In this document: positions 6,958 to 14,123 of the stretch, one piece after another
How the letters are laid out: each line of letters begins with the position of its first letter
How positions within the stretch are numbered: position 1 is the stretch's first letter
DNA from: a virus
Virus record (IMG/VR): IMGVR_UViG_3300044591_000979
Coordinates: 1 to 36,767 of that record
Strand: one strand, 5' to 3'
Length of the DNA stretch: 36,767 nt
The notes under the pieces: generated by a model
What the model was told of the DNA's origin: nothing
What the model saw: the letters and a program-made list of their open reading frames with translations, nothing else
The model's database searches: none
Translations under genes and position numbers: made by a program

Positions 6958-7047
6958 GGCCGCTTGGCGTAAGTGGGAATAAATACCACCTTGGGATAGC
7001 GTCCCTGTTAAGTCAGGGAGATGCGGGTTCGAATCCCGCAGCGGCTC
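6958..7047 (+). tRNA. Unusual tRNA-like element (isotype unresolved)
   Basis: Ends 6958-6964 (GGCCGCT) and 7040-7046 (AGCGGCT) form a 7-bp acceptor stem with one G-T wobble. A perfect T arm lies at 7023-7039: stem GCGGG/CCCGC around TTCGAAT. CCA is not encoded. The interior is odd. One hairpin spans 6971-6992 with a 9-base loop and a bulge, and a second spans 7002-7019 (TCCCTG/CAGGGA) with a 6-base loop. Neither gives a standard 7-base anticodon loop with T33 flanking a clear anticodon, and the D arm is not canonical. At 90 bases it is long. I do not assign an amino acid. A degenerate tRNA, a tRNA mimic or an attachment-site relic are alternatives. The 96 bases upstream hold nothing I recognise. 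Confidence 0.5.
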
Positions 7048-7080
7048 AAAAAAATAATTTTAAAAAAATATTAAAAAAGT

Positions 7081-7111
7081 TTTGCACTTTGTGGAAAAGT
7101 ATTTAATTTTG
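7081..7111 (+). promoter_or_regulatory. Rightward promoter, Bacteroidota type
   Basis: TTTG at 7081-7084, a 19-bp spacer, and TAATTTTG at 7104-7111 match the -33/-7 consensus. It would start a transcript near 7118, about 15 bases ahead of the ATG at 7133, driving the two membrane peptides, the VRR-NUC gene and the DnaA domain IV-like gene. Confidence 0.75.
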
Positions 7112-7132
7112 GGAACACAAAACAATTAAACC

Positions 7133-7225
7133 ATGCAACAAAAATCATTTGACCTCACCAAAAGACAATCTTACATCTTTATTGCGATCATTGTTATTTT
7201 AGGATTAATCGCTAATAATTTTTAG
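7133..7225 (+). CDS. 30-residue single-span membrane peptide
   Basis: ATG at 7133, stop TAG at 7223-7225. The peptide begins MQQKSFDLTKRQ and is followed by one hydrophobic span, YIFIAIIVILGLIA, ending NNF. It is directly downstream of a clear promoter and one base before the next ATG. Its placement and form suggest a real early membrane peptide, possibly acting on the host envelope or a host membrane enzyme. Function unknown. Confidence 0.55.
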   Translation: MQQKSFDLTKRQSYIFIAIIVILGLIANNF

Positions 7226-7226
7226 T

Positions 7227-7478
7227 ATGGAATCCAAAATACAAGCCAACATTAAGGCACGCTTTGAGCGGGCTGGATGGATAGTAGTTAAACTGATCCA
7301 AACGAACTGCAACGGCATACCTGATTTAATGTGCCTCAAGAACGGCAAAACCATCTTTGTTGAGGTGAAGCAGCCGGGCAGGGAGCCAACGGAATTGCAG
7401 AAATACCGACACACACAGTTAACACAAAGCGGCTTTCAGGTCTTTACATTAACAAGCGAAAAAGATATAATAATATGA
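7227..7478 (+). CDS. VRR-NUC domain nuclease
   Basis: An 83-residue protein that is almost entirely the VRR-NUC fold. Key features are G-I-P-D-L (the catalytic aspartate), then a strand ending in V-E-V-K-Q-P-G (the E-x-K pair), and a C-terminal T-x-x-Q-x-x-x-H-x-x-L-x-x-x-G-F motif. Stand-alone VRR-NUC proteins of about 80-100 residues are common in phage genomes next to SF2 helicases and are thought to resolve or trim branched DNA. The stop overlaps the next gene's ATG (ATGA, 7475-7478). Confidence 0.85.
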   Translation: MESKIQANIKARFERAGWIVVKLIQTNCNGIPDLMCLKNGKTIFVEVKQPGREPTELQKYRHTQLTQSGFQVFTLTSEKDIII

Positions 7479-7567
7479 AAGATTTAATAATCATAAACCT
7501 CGCAGCAATTATCTGCATCCTTGCTACATCTTTGTACATCGTAATAAAAGAACAGAATAAAAAATGA
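7475..7567 (+). CDS. 30-residue single-span membrane peptide
   Basis: ATG at 7475 overlaps the VRR-NUC stop, and its own TGA overlaps the next ATG at 7564, so it is translationally coupled on both sides. It starts MKDLIIINLAAIICILATSLYIVI and ends KEQNKK: one transmembrane segment with a short basic tail. The two flanking four-base overlaps are strong evidence that it is translated. It has the same length as the peptide at 7133 but no obvious sequence similarity. Function unknown. Confidence 0.6.
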   Translation: MKDLIIINLAAIICILATSLYIVIKEQNKK

Positions 7568-8010
7568 CAACTGAACAAGCGGTAAAAGCAATAGAATCAC
7601 ATCTTATACAATACTTTGATGAAGTGCCTGAAAGGTTATTAGTAAAGATTAAAGACATAATAAACCAAACCCGAACCATAATAAAAAAAGAGATTATCTG
7701 TGAAAACTTAAAAGATGAAAAGCCCGACCTTAAAAAAGAATGGGCCGAAATATGTAAGCTATATGATCTCGACCCTGTGAAAGCTAAAAAAGGAAGGCAG
7801 GCAAAAAAGGTATCTGCTAAGGCTCACTTTGTACGAAAAATGATTTTAACCTATAAGCTGGTAACATTGATAGACTTAAAAGAATTTTTAGAATTTGGCG
7901 ACCATAGCAGCATTATTAATTTACGCGACTGGTCTAAGGCTGAATGCCCTATTCCACCATTTTACGGAAAGAAAAGATATATTATTGCCGCTCCGGCAGA
8001 TCACGTATGA
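7564..8010 (+). CDS. DnaA domain IV-like DNA-binding protein
   Basis: A 148-residue protein. The N-terminal half is helical and charged. The C-terminal half reads K-A-H-F-V-R-K-M-I-L, then a short helix, then F-G-D-H-S-S-I-I-N, which mirrors the DnaA C-terminal domain pattern (A-R-x-x-A-M-x-L, then G-x-R/D-H-S/T-T/S-V/I). In DnaA this helix-turn-helix and the D-H-S/T-T motif bind DnaA boxes. No AAA+ domain is present, so it would bind DNA without ATP-driven opening, perhaps recruiting the primase-helicase to the origin or regulating transcription. It ends the rightward operon and converges on a leftward gene, with a 29-base overlap at the stops. Confidence 0.6.
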   Translation: MTTEQAVKAIESHLIQYFDEVPERLLVKIKDIINQTRTIIKKEIICENLKDEKPDLKKEWAEICKLYDLDPVKAKKGRQAKKVSAKAHFVRKMILTYKLVTLIDLKEFLEFGDHSSIINLRDWSKAECPIPPFYGKKRYIIAAPADHV

Positions 8011-8191
8011 TGCGCTGCAATTTACGAAGGCAAAGATTAATCGTATTATAGGCGTTTTTCTTTGCCTTTATTTGATCTTCTTGTTCTTCATCATAGTTAT
8101 TGTAAGATGCTTCCTCAACTGTTGTAATGACCGTTAGGGCGCATTCTATAACCATTGTAAGATCATATTCCTGATTTTGTTCTTCACTCAT
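7982..8191 (-). CDS. Small acidic helical protein
   Basis: A 69-residue protein coupled to the metallophosphoesterase by an ATGA overlap (8188-8191). It is acidic in the middle (DEEQEDQ) and ends with a leucine- and arginine-rich helix, LCLRKLQRIIRDL. It contains no recognised domain. It is the last gene of the long leftward unit and its 3' end overlaps the convergent DnaA-like gene. Confidence 0.6.
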   Translation of the reverse strand: MSEEQNQEYDLTMVIECALTVITTVEEASYNNYDEEQEDQIKAKKNAYNTINLCLRKLQRIIRDLPERQ

Positions 8192-8916
8192 AGGATTTTG
8201 CCTTTGTGGATGCGGTAATTACGCACGTGAAAGTCTTTATCATTTTCTGCCAAATCAACTATGGCAAATCCATGTGACCATTTGTTGATAGGCAGATAGG
8301 CCGGGTTAAGCTCGCAAAGGCAGCCTAAACTCCACGTTGTCGTAATTTCGCCGTTCATATTGCTTTCTGTGTGTTCACTTACAGCGTGATTGTGGCCTTG
8401 CATAGCGCTTACCTTGCCCCTCAAAAATAATCCCCTCGCTACGTTTACGGGACTAAATATGGACTGACCGAACTCATGACCATGTACAATATTCAAATTA
8501 TTGGCCTTTATAATGCGTTTATCGCCGATTAAATCAATGCCACGTGCATCTAATCCTAAAAGATGCTTCAGCTCAAATTCTCGCACCCCTAACAGCTCAG
8601 GAGCTACCCTCATTAAATAGTGTTCATATCTTTCCTCATGATTGCCTATTTTAAAATAAATCTTCGCTCCGAACTGACTAAGCACATCCAAAAAATCACG
8701 CGTTGCCTGTAGCTCATGCGCGACTGATCTTTTGCGGGGGTCTTTCATGAAACGACTTAATCCATAAAAATCAATAGTATCACCATTTAATAAGATCGCA
8801 TCCGGCTTTTCATCTTGTATTTTAAATAAGCAGGAATTAAGAGCATCGACGCTATGGTAAGGGATGTGTATATCACTTAAAACTACAATTTTTTTTGCTT
8901 TAATAATAAAAGGCTC
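8188..8916 (-). CDS. Metallophosphoesterase core, lacking an in-frame ATG after an amber codon
   Basis: The 242 residues after the TAG at 8919-8917 contain the whole calcineurin-like metallophosphoesterase motif set: L-S-D-I-H (D-x-H), N-G-D-T-I-D (G-D-x-x-D), F-K-I-G-N-H-E (G-N-H-E), V-H-G-H-E and G-H-N-H. The first ATG in frame is at 8748, which would remove the D-x-H motif and most of the second motif, so that start would give an inactive product. The region before it is in the same frame as the 88-residue ORF at 8917-9183, and known Bacteroidota phage relatives carry both parts in one protein. So the gene is either read through the TAG, started at a non-ATG codon, or broken. Confidence 0.75.
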   Translation of the reverse strand, partial: EPFIIKAKKIVVLSDIHIPYHSVDALNSCLFKIQDEKPDAILLNGDTIDFYGLSRFMKDPRKRSVAHELQATRDFLDVLSQFGAKIYFKIGNHEERYEHYLMRVAPELLGVREFELKHLLGLDARGIDLIGDKRIIKANNLNIVHGHEFGQSIFSPVNVARGLFLRGKVSAMQGHNHAVSEHTESNMNGEITTTWSLGCLCELNPAYLPINKWSHGFAIVDLAENDKDFHVRNYRIHKGKIL

Positions 8917-9183
8917 CTATTTTGTTTCCTCAGATTCAGGCAGTTTCCAAGGGTTTCGTGGGCGTTCTTCTGTCATATATAAGCTTTTATCTTTTATATA
9001 TTTTCTATTATGTGCGCCTGATTTTCCTTCAATCGTTCTAAGCACATTCCTTGCATGATCTATACTATTAAACGCCTCTTTGTTTTCTTTATACATAATT
9101 CTGGCAAGTGTTAGCGTTGGCATCTGCATGCCATACTTTTCCCTGTATTCCTTTGCTATGCCTATCTTGCTGAATTGTTGCAT
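8917..9183 (-). CDS. N-terminal part of the metallophosphoesterase gene, ends at in-frame TAG
   Basis: An 88-residue ORF starting with a TAATG overlap at the amidase stop. It reads Y-R-E-K-Y-G-M-Q-M-P-T-L-T-L-A-R-I-M-Y then H-A-R-N-V-L-R-T-I-E-G-K-S-G, a conserved N-terminal helical module that precedes the phosphoesterase domain in relatives, and ends L-P-E-S-E-E-T-K before TAG. The following codons (E-P-F-I-I-K...) continue in the same frame into the phosphoesterase. The module resembles a small HTH-like DNA-binding or partner-binding unit, but its function is not settled. Confidence 0.75.
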   Translation of the reverse strand: MQQFSKIGIAKEYREKYGMQMPTLTLARIMYKENKEAFNSIDHARNVLRTIEGKSGAHNRKYIKDKSLYMTEERPRNPWKLPESEETK

Positions 9184-9608
9184 TATATATTTTTATATTC
9201 TTCCTTAGCATCAAAGCATGGGCAAGCCTTTGATACATTCGGGAAATCTGTGTGGCCTTGTATAATTGGAAAAAACCTCTGTTTTAATACGACCTCATTT
9301 CTTACCTTCTTAATCGTTTCTATTAATGCTTTCTTTTGCGCATCCGTTCTATTATCCACAGGCTTACCATTCTTATCAACGCCGCCTATATATGATATAT
9401 GAATTGACTTTGTATTATAACCAGCGACGCCATTTGTAGGATTTTCAATATCAGATAATTTAACCACATTACCATTAGATTCAATTATATAATGATAACC
9501 TACATTCCGCCATTTTAAAACATTCTTCCAGTAATTTTTTATAGAGTCTATCTTTGTATTGTGAGGAGTAGCCGTGCAATGGATTACGATATATTCAATC
9601 CTTCTCAT
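9183..9608 (-). CDS. N-acetylmuramoyl-L-alanine amidase (endolysin)
   Basis: A 141-residue type 2 amidase, the size and style of T7 lysozyme. It opens R-R-I-E-Y-I-V-I-H-C-T-A-T with zinc ligand H10, then Y-H-Y-I-I around 38-42, the second ligand H119 in Q-G-H-T-D-F-P, and a cysteine ligand (probably C129) in K-A-C-P-C-F-D. It cuts the bond between muramic acid and L-alanine in peptidoglycan. It has no signal peptide and would need a holin to reach the wall. It is coupled to the spanin (ATGA at 9608-9605) and to the next gene (TAATG). Confidence 0.92.
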   Translation of the reverse strand: MRRIEYIVIHCTATPHNTKIDSIKNYWKNVLKWRNVGYHYIIESNGNVVKLSDIENPTNGVAGYNTKSIHISYIGGVDKNGKPVDNRTDAQKKALIETIKKVRNEVVLKQRFFPIIQGHTDFPNVSKACPCFDAKEEYKNI

Positions 9609-10138
9609 AAAACAATTTTAGCTATCTGTTTACGAAAAATAAACATTAATAGTAAGATTATTATTATCCATAGCCAATTATTACAGACTATTAACTTCGC
9701 ATTTTTATCTTTGATTTCTTGTAATTCAGTCGCATTTTTAGTATTGATTTGCGACAAATCATTTATTTTTTTATCGCAACCATCAATTATAACCTGTTGC
9801 TTCGCTGTATTTTCTTGCGTTTTAATGATGTATTTCGTTTCAGGTTTGCAAGGTATTTTTTTAATAACCTCTTTAATTTTTTCAATATGTACCGTATCGC
9901 AGTTTGCTGACAGTAAACTATCAATCATTTGAGCCATGTAATTTAACTCCACTTCGTATTGATGCAAAAGCGCCGTATCTGTTACGGTTATCGTTTCGAT
10001 TGTTTCGTTTATAGGATATCTTTCAGAGCATTCTTTGGCAGATGCTTCAGGTAAATTATCCATCATGCGATGTAACTTTTTAGGGTTGGCACATGATACC
10101 AAAAGGTATAATACTGATAAGTATAAATATTTAAGCAT
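9605..10138 (-). CDS. Unimolecular spanin candidate (lipoprotein with C-terminal membrane anchor)
   Basis: A 177-residue protein starting MLKYLYLSVLYLLVSC, a lipoprotein signal with lipobox L-V-S-C16. The middle (about residues 45-150) is charged and helical with heptad-like spacing, and the C-terminus has one strong membrane segment, NNWLWIIIILLLMFIF, followed by basic residues. An outer-membrane lipid anchor plus an inner-membrane C-terminal anchor in one chain defines a unimolecular spanin such as T1 gp11, which fuses the two membranes at the end of lysis. Its position beside the amidase and holin candidates supports this. It would replace a two-gene Rz/Rz1 system. Confidence 0.8.
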   Translation of the reverse strand: MLKYLYLSVLYLLVSCANPKKLHRMMDNLPEASAKECSERYPINETIETITVTDTALLHQYEVELNYMAQMIDSLLSANCDTVHIEKIKEVIKKIPCKPETKYIIKTQENTAKQQVIIDGCDKKINDLSQINTKNATELQEIKDKNAKLIVCNNWLWIIIILLLMFIFRKQIAKIVL

Positions 10139-10209
10139 AGCGTAAAAGTAAATAAATAGTTATTGATAAAATAAGGATCAACATATAAAGCGTTAATTCT
10201 ATTTTATCA

Positions 10210-10443
10210 TTATTCGGACTCATTTTTTTTGTCTGTTTTAGTGGCCCCGAAATAATAACCAATTACACCTGCAAGAGCGCCACCAAATATAAAGCCACCT
10301 GTTGTTAATACAAGATCATGGTTTTGTTCAGGGATCGGCCTAACCTGTAAAAGATACATTAATACAAAACATCCCACAACTACAATAATAGCAATAGAAT
10401 TGCGAATATCAGTTTTTGTTAGCCTTTTTAACCATTCGGGCAT
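10210..10443 (-). CDS. Holin candidate, two membrane segments
   Basis: A 77-residue protein starting MPEWLKRLTKTD. It has two hydrophobic segments, IAIIVVVGCFVLMYLL near residues 18-33 and FIFGGALAGVIGYYFG near 52-67, separated by a short polar loop and followed by a charged tail (KTDKKNESE). This is a class II holin layout. It lies between another small membrane gene and the spanin-amidase pair, where the holin is expected. It controls the timing of inner-membrane permeabilisation if correct. The 66-residue membrane protein just upstream is the other candidate. Confidence 0.65.
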   Translation of the reverse strand: MPEWLKRLTKTDIRNSIAIIVVVGCFVLMYLLQVRPIPEQNHDLVLTTGGFIFGGALAGVIGYYFGATKTDKKNESE

Positions 10444-10609
10444 AGATTTTGATTTTTAATTGTTTTATATTATAAACAGCTCCGGGTAAATTTTTAACTG
10501 CAAAAATTATCTGAGCTATTACAGATATACTAAATAAAAAGTCATGCTTCGACAAAAAACCGATAATACTCATTATCGTTAATACCGCATATTCAAACTT
10601 TACGCTCAT
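10409..10609 (-). CDS. Small membrane protein, lysis cassette
   Basis: A 66-residue product with a hydrophobic N-terminal half (AVLTIMSIIGFLSK and FSISVIAQIIFAV), a short turn with prolines, and a strongly basic C-terminus ending RMVKKANKN. It overlaps the gene upstream by 17 bases and the gene downstream by 35 bases, both in other frames, so it is tightly packed in the lysis cassette. It could be a holin, an antiholin or a pinholin-type partner of the 77-residue protein. Confidence 0.55.
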   Translation of the reverse strand: MSVKFEYAVLTIMSIIGFLSKHDFLFSISVIAQIIFAVKNLPGAVYNIKQLKIKIYARMVKKANKN

Positions 10610-10949
10610 GATTGACAGCCTTTTTTAAATGGTCTTTTTCTATAATATTTAATAATAAACCAACCTTCTTACCTAAATACGTTAAAGTTTTCATTTCGGC
10701 ATTTATTCCTAATACAAAGCTGATCGTCTTATCCATATCTCCAAACTTGTAACCTTTCCTTTTTATCAAAGTAAGGTTAAATAATTCAGCACAAACCAAA
10801 TTCCCATGCTGGTCTATTGACTTTGCTATTTGGAAAAGATAGCTGTCTATTGACCTGAATAGCGTTGCAATTACTTGAAAAGTAAACCCGATCGGTAGTA
10901 AAACCACCGATAAAACCAAAGCAATTATAAGTAGTATAAATCCTCTCAT
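10593..10949 (-). CDS. Membrane protein with N-terminal anchor, lysis or tail-end cassette
   Basis: A 118-residue protein coupled to the adhesin gene by ATGA (10946-10949). The first ~30 residues, MRGFILLIIALVLSVVLLPIGF, form a membrane anchor without a lipobox or clear signal-peptidase site. The rest is a mixed, charged domain rich in lysine and leucine, with one cysteine near residue 53. No family is recognised. Its location between adhesin and holin candidates suggests a lysis-related or superinfection-related membrane protein. Confidence 0.6.
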   Translation of the reverse strand: MRGFILLIIALVLSVVLLPIGFTFQVIATLFRSIDSYLFQIAKSIDQHGNLVCAELFNLTLIKRKGYKFGDMDKTISFVLGINAEMKTLTYLGKKVGLLLNIIEKDHLKKAVNHERKV

Positions 10950-12238
10950 TTCTTAAACGCCTCCATAAGCTCCCCAAGTATCATAGGAGTGCAAAGGTTT
11001 TGCATCCTTACAGCTACAGGTACAGTGCTTGAGGATAGTTCTGTTAGAAATAGGGATGTTGTGAATAGGGCTGTTCCTGTTGTTCCATTGTCATATACAA
11101 CCCCACTTCTTGTATCAGCAGCAGCAGGCATTTTAAGAGTGCCTGTTAACCCACTTCCAGGACCATAAACAATGTTATTCCTTGTATCCGCTTCAGCAGG
11201 CATATTAGGGAATGTGTCCTCTGAATATAGTGTTCTTGGACTACCTCCACTTGTAAAGAAGGATGCTGTTGTTGTTCCTGTTCTGTCAAGCCAAACGATA
11301 GGAGCGTAAATAGCCATCTTACCGTTGTTATTCACCATGTTGCCATTTAGATACACCTGACCATTTGCGTTTGTGGATTGTACAGCTGGAGCTGTTGCAG
11401 ATGCTGTTACAGTTCCTGTTATGTTTATGATGTTGGCTGAGTTGGAAAAAATAGCTTCTGCATTTCCTCCTGTTACACTTCCTGTTACATTATTTATAGG
11501 AGCAGAAGAATTTATTGCAACAGCTCCTATTCCACCTAATAAAGTACCATTTACTGTTAATGATGTTCCTGAAAATAAAACACCTTGATTTGAGCTTGTT
11601 GACTGACCACCTGTTACATTACCTGTAATAGTAAGTGTTCCTGCTGATTGGTTTACTCCTCTATGACTACCACCTGCACCTATACCTCCTGTAACATTGC
11701 CTATTATTACAGTGTTGCCGTTTGTAGAAACAAATGCTTGAGCTCCCGCAGCACCTCCACCATTTCCACCATTTACATTTCCTGTAATTGTTATTAAACC
11801 AGCAGAAGTTTTATTTATACATGTTGATGCTGATGAAGTCAATCCATTAAAATTAGTTCCAGTTATATTTAAGTTACAGTTACCACTATAATTTATTAAT
11901 ACATCACTTGCAGCATTTCTTGGAGCAACATTCCCACCCAAACTAATCGTAACAGTTCCTGTTGTTGCTGTCACCTGAATAAGATTTGTAGCACCTGGTA
12001 CTAATGGAGATGATGAAGTAACAGTTCCTGTAACACCTGCTGTATTGAAGTTGAAAGAACCACCTGCTGTAATACCAGTTCCTGCTGTACTTCTAAGCGT
12101 TAATACAGTAAAGCTAACATCTACGTTCACTGTAAATGTATTGCTATACACATCATCAGCAGCAGTAGGAACAGTTCCTGTGTTCCATGTTGCTCCTGTA
12201 TTCCAGTTCCCATTTGCTACCGCACGAACATCTGCCAT
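10946..12238 (-). CDS. Adhesin-like tail protein, beta-helix repeats (paralogue B)
   Basis: A 430-residue protein paralogous to the gene immediately upstream. It shares the opening pattern (R-A-x-A-x-G-N-W/F-x-x-x-A-T-W-N, x-T-A-A-D-D-V-Y/F-x-N-x-F-T-V), the G-G-S-F-N-F-N-T-A-G-V segment, repeated G-N-V-x-G-G units through about residues 145-290 that suggest a beta-helix or beta-solenoid, and a C-terminal P-A-A-A-D-T-R-x-G-V-V-Y and L-T-G-T-L-x-x-P repeat seen in phage and cyanobacterial tail proteins. Unlike its neighbour it has no discoidin domain. It is coupled by TAATG (12238). Likely an adhesin or tail appendage binding the host surface. Confidence 0.75.
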   Translation of the reverse strand: MADVRAVANGNWNTGATWNTGTVPTAADDVYSNTFTVNVDVSFTVLTLRSTAGTGITAGGSFNFNTAGVTGTVTSSSPLVPGATNLIQVTATTGTVTISLGGNVAPRNAASDVLINYSGNCNLNITGTNFNGLTSSASTCINKTSAGLITITGNVNGGNGGGAAGAQAFVSTNGNTVIIGNVTGGIGAGGSHRGVNQSAGTLTITGNVTGGQSTSSNQGVLFSGTSLTVNGTLLGGIGAVAINSSAPINNVTGSVTGGNAEAIFSNSANIINITGTVTASATAPAVQSTNANGQVYLNGNMVNNNGKMAIYAPIVWLDRTGTTTASFFTSGGSPRTLYSEDTFPNMPAEADTRNNIVYGPGSGLTGTLKMPAAADTRSGVVYDNGTTGTALFTTSLFLTELSSSTVPVAVRMQNLCTPMILGELMEAFKK

Positions 12239-14121
12239 TATGAATTATTATATTGTGAGATAATATTTCCTGCTGTTGTATCTGTCAGGGTGTTCTTCAG
12301 TCTTACAGCAAGGCTGTCTGAGCTTGCGTTAATACCACTTATTATGTCAGCACTTGTCAGCTCTCCTGTTCCCACTGTGTTGTCTGTAGGCACATCCTTT
12401 CTTGTGTTAGCAGCACTTACTGTCACCATTGTTCCTGTCAAAGATAGAGCAGGTCCAAAAGTTGTTCCAAACCTTACATCTGTTTGAGGAGGAAGGTTAG
12501 GCGTAGAATCTGCTGAATATAGGAACTTGTAATTTCCACCTCCTGTGTCCATTCTCCAAAGAGTTGTTGCTGTATTAGAGATGAATACGTTAGGACACCA
12601 TATAGCCATTCTTCCAAGTGTGTTGTACATATTTCCTGTAAGGTTCACCACTTGTGTTCCTGTGCCTATTAGTGCTATTCCTACTTGTGTTGTAGAAGCA
12701 TATACATCTCCTGTTACTATAATGGTGAAAGAGTTGTTGCTACCTCCTACACCAATACCAGCAGCTACACCTCCTGCAAATACATTTCCTATTACCGTAC
12801 TATTTGCAGCTATTGCTATTCCATTTGCAACATTACCTATAACATTACCTGTTACATTCACCCCACCTGTAGAAGTATTAACCCCATGAGCAGCACTACC
12901 ACCACCTCCAGTAACATTACCATTGACAGTCCCTAATGTACCACCAAAGTTAATACCATTAGCATTTAAACCACTACCACCTCTCACATCCCCATTAATA
13001 GTGAATTGTGATGCTGCTCCTGTTAGTGATATGCCATGAATGTTTGCACCTGTACCACCTGTAACATTTCCTGTAACTGTTATGTTTCCTGCTGATTGGG
13101 ATATTCCTAAACCAGCTGCTGTACCAGATACATTCCCTATAACAACTGTATTCCCTGCTGTTGAGTTTAAAGCATTAGCACCCCCAGTTGTACCACCAAT
13201 CAAATTACCTGTAATACTTATAGTTCCAGTAGATGATTTAGTTATACAAACAGAACCACTGCTAGTACTAGCGTTAAAATTATTACCTGATAAATTAAAA
13301 TTGCAAGCTCCTGTATAACTAAATAATTGAGAAGAAGCTATTGCAGCTGCTGTCACACTACTCCCCAAACTCAATGTTACAGTTCCTGTTGTAGCAGTGA
13401 CAGTAATAAGGTTTGTAGCACCTGCACTTAATGATGCTGATGTACTCGTAGCACTAACAGTAACACCTGCTGTGTTGAAGTTGAATGAGCCTCCTGATGC
13501 TAATGCTGCTGTGCCTGGTTGGTAGAGTTCGAGTTCTGCTATATTTACAGCACCAGCACCACCATTTAATGATATGTTTACTCTATAATACCTATAAGAT
13601 GTTGTATTGCCTATTGAAGCTACTGAATAAGTGCTTGAGCCTCCTATTGCAGATGGAAGTGTTACTGTTTGTAATACAGTCCATGTGCTGTTATTATTAC
13701 TTCCTTCAAATGTCCAGTTTCGAGGATTTTCTGTCTGTGTAGTTCCCCCTGCTATGGTATAACCGTCTATAACAATAGCACTTCCAAAGTCCATTGAAAT
13801 CCATCCTGTTGGAGAACCACCTGGTGTTAACCACCTTGTTGATGTAGTTCTATCAAAAGCTAAAAATGGTTGCTGTGAAACTGCACTCGCAGCAGCAACA
13901 TAAGGACTCGGAGCATTGTTAGCAGTCATCTGTGGCGTAGCAATATCCCTTGCCCTTGCACTATTATTCAAACTATTTACAGTAGCATTCGTGTCCATAG
14001 CAACTGTGAAGCTGTTTGTAAACACATCATCTCCAGTTGTAGGAATACCAAGCACCCCACCATCATTCCATGTTGCTGTACTGCTAAAGTTACCCGATGC
14101 TATTGCCCAGCGAATTGCCAT
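12238..14121 (-). CDS. Adhesin-like tail protein with F5/8 type C (discoidin) domain (paralogue A)
   Basis: A 627-residue protein. Residues 60-205 form an F5/8 type C (discoidin-like) carbohydrate-binding domain, with A-F-D-R-T-T-S-T-R-W, G-W-I-S-M-D-F-G, F-E-G-S-N-N-N-S-T-W and Y-R-Y-Y-R-V-N as markers. On both sides of it the sequence matches the paralogue at 10946-12238, so the domain looks inserted. The remainder carries repeated G-N-V-x-G-G and G-N-I/L units of a beta-helix and ends with the D-V-R-x-G-T and L-T-G-T repeat segment. The protein likely recognises host glycans. It sits in the fibre gene block and is coupled to the next gene by TAATG. Confidence 0.8.
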   Translation of the reverse strand: MAIRWAIASGNFSSTATWNDGGVLGIPTTGDDVFTNSFTVAMDTNATVNSLNNSARARDIATPQMTANNAPSPYVAAASAVSQQPFLAFDRTTSTRWLTPGGSPTGWISMDFGSAIVIDGYTIAGGTTQTENPRNWTFEGSNNNSTWTVLQTVTLPSAIGGSSTYSVASIGNTTSYRYYRVNISLNGGAGAVNIAELELYQPGTAALASGGSFNFNTAGVTVSATSTSASLSAGATNLITVTATTGTVTLSLGSSVTAAAIASSQLFSYTGACNFNLSGNNFNASTSSGSVCITKSSTGTISITGNLIGGTTGGANALNSTAGNTVVIGNVSGTAAGLGISQSAGNITVTGNVTGGTGANIHGISLTGAASQFTINGDVRGGSGLNANGINFGGTLGTVNGNVTGGGGSAAHGVNTSTGGVNVTGNVIGNVANGIAIAANSTVIGNVFAGGVAAGIGVGGSNNSFTIIVTGDVYASTTQVGIALIGTGTQVVNLTGNMYNTLGRMAIWCPNVFISNTATTLWRMDTGGGNYKFLYSADSTPNLPPQTDVRFGTTFGPALSLTGTMVTVSAANTRKDVPTDNTVGTGELTSADIISGINASSDSLAVRLKNTLTDTTAGNIISQYNNS

Positions 14122-14123
14122 AT

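Noticed and set aside
6958-7047. An amber suppressor tRNA that would read the TAG in the phosphoesterase
   Set aside because: No CTA triplet occurs anywhere in the 90 bases, so it cannot present a CUA anticodon.
6958-7047. An attP site for integration into a host tRNA gene
   Set aside because: No integrase or recombinase gene was found, and the 5' acceptor strand pairs with the 3' end, which supports a full tRNA-like gene and not a 3' fragment only.
8188-9183. Genome-wide reassignment of TAG to an amino acid
   Set aside because: Several genes end in TAG in a context where readthrough makes no sense (19053 followed by TAA, 22041 ahead of a terminator, 24305, 35009), so only a local event is likely.
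11400-13250. Repeated short sequences that could look like a CRISPR array or tandem DNA repeat
   Set aside because: They are imperfect, in coding frame, and encode the GNVxGG beta-helix repeats of the two adhesins; there are no uniform repeats and spacers.
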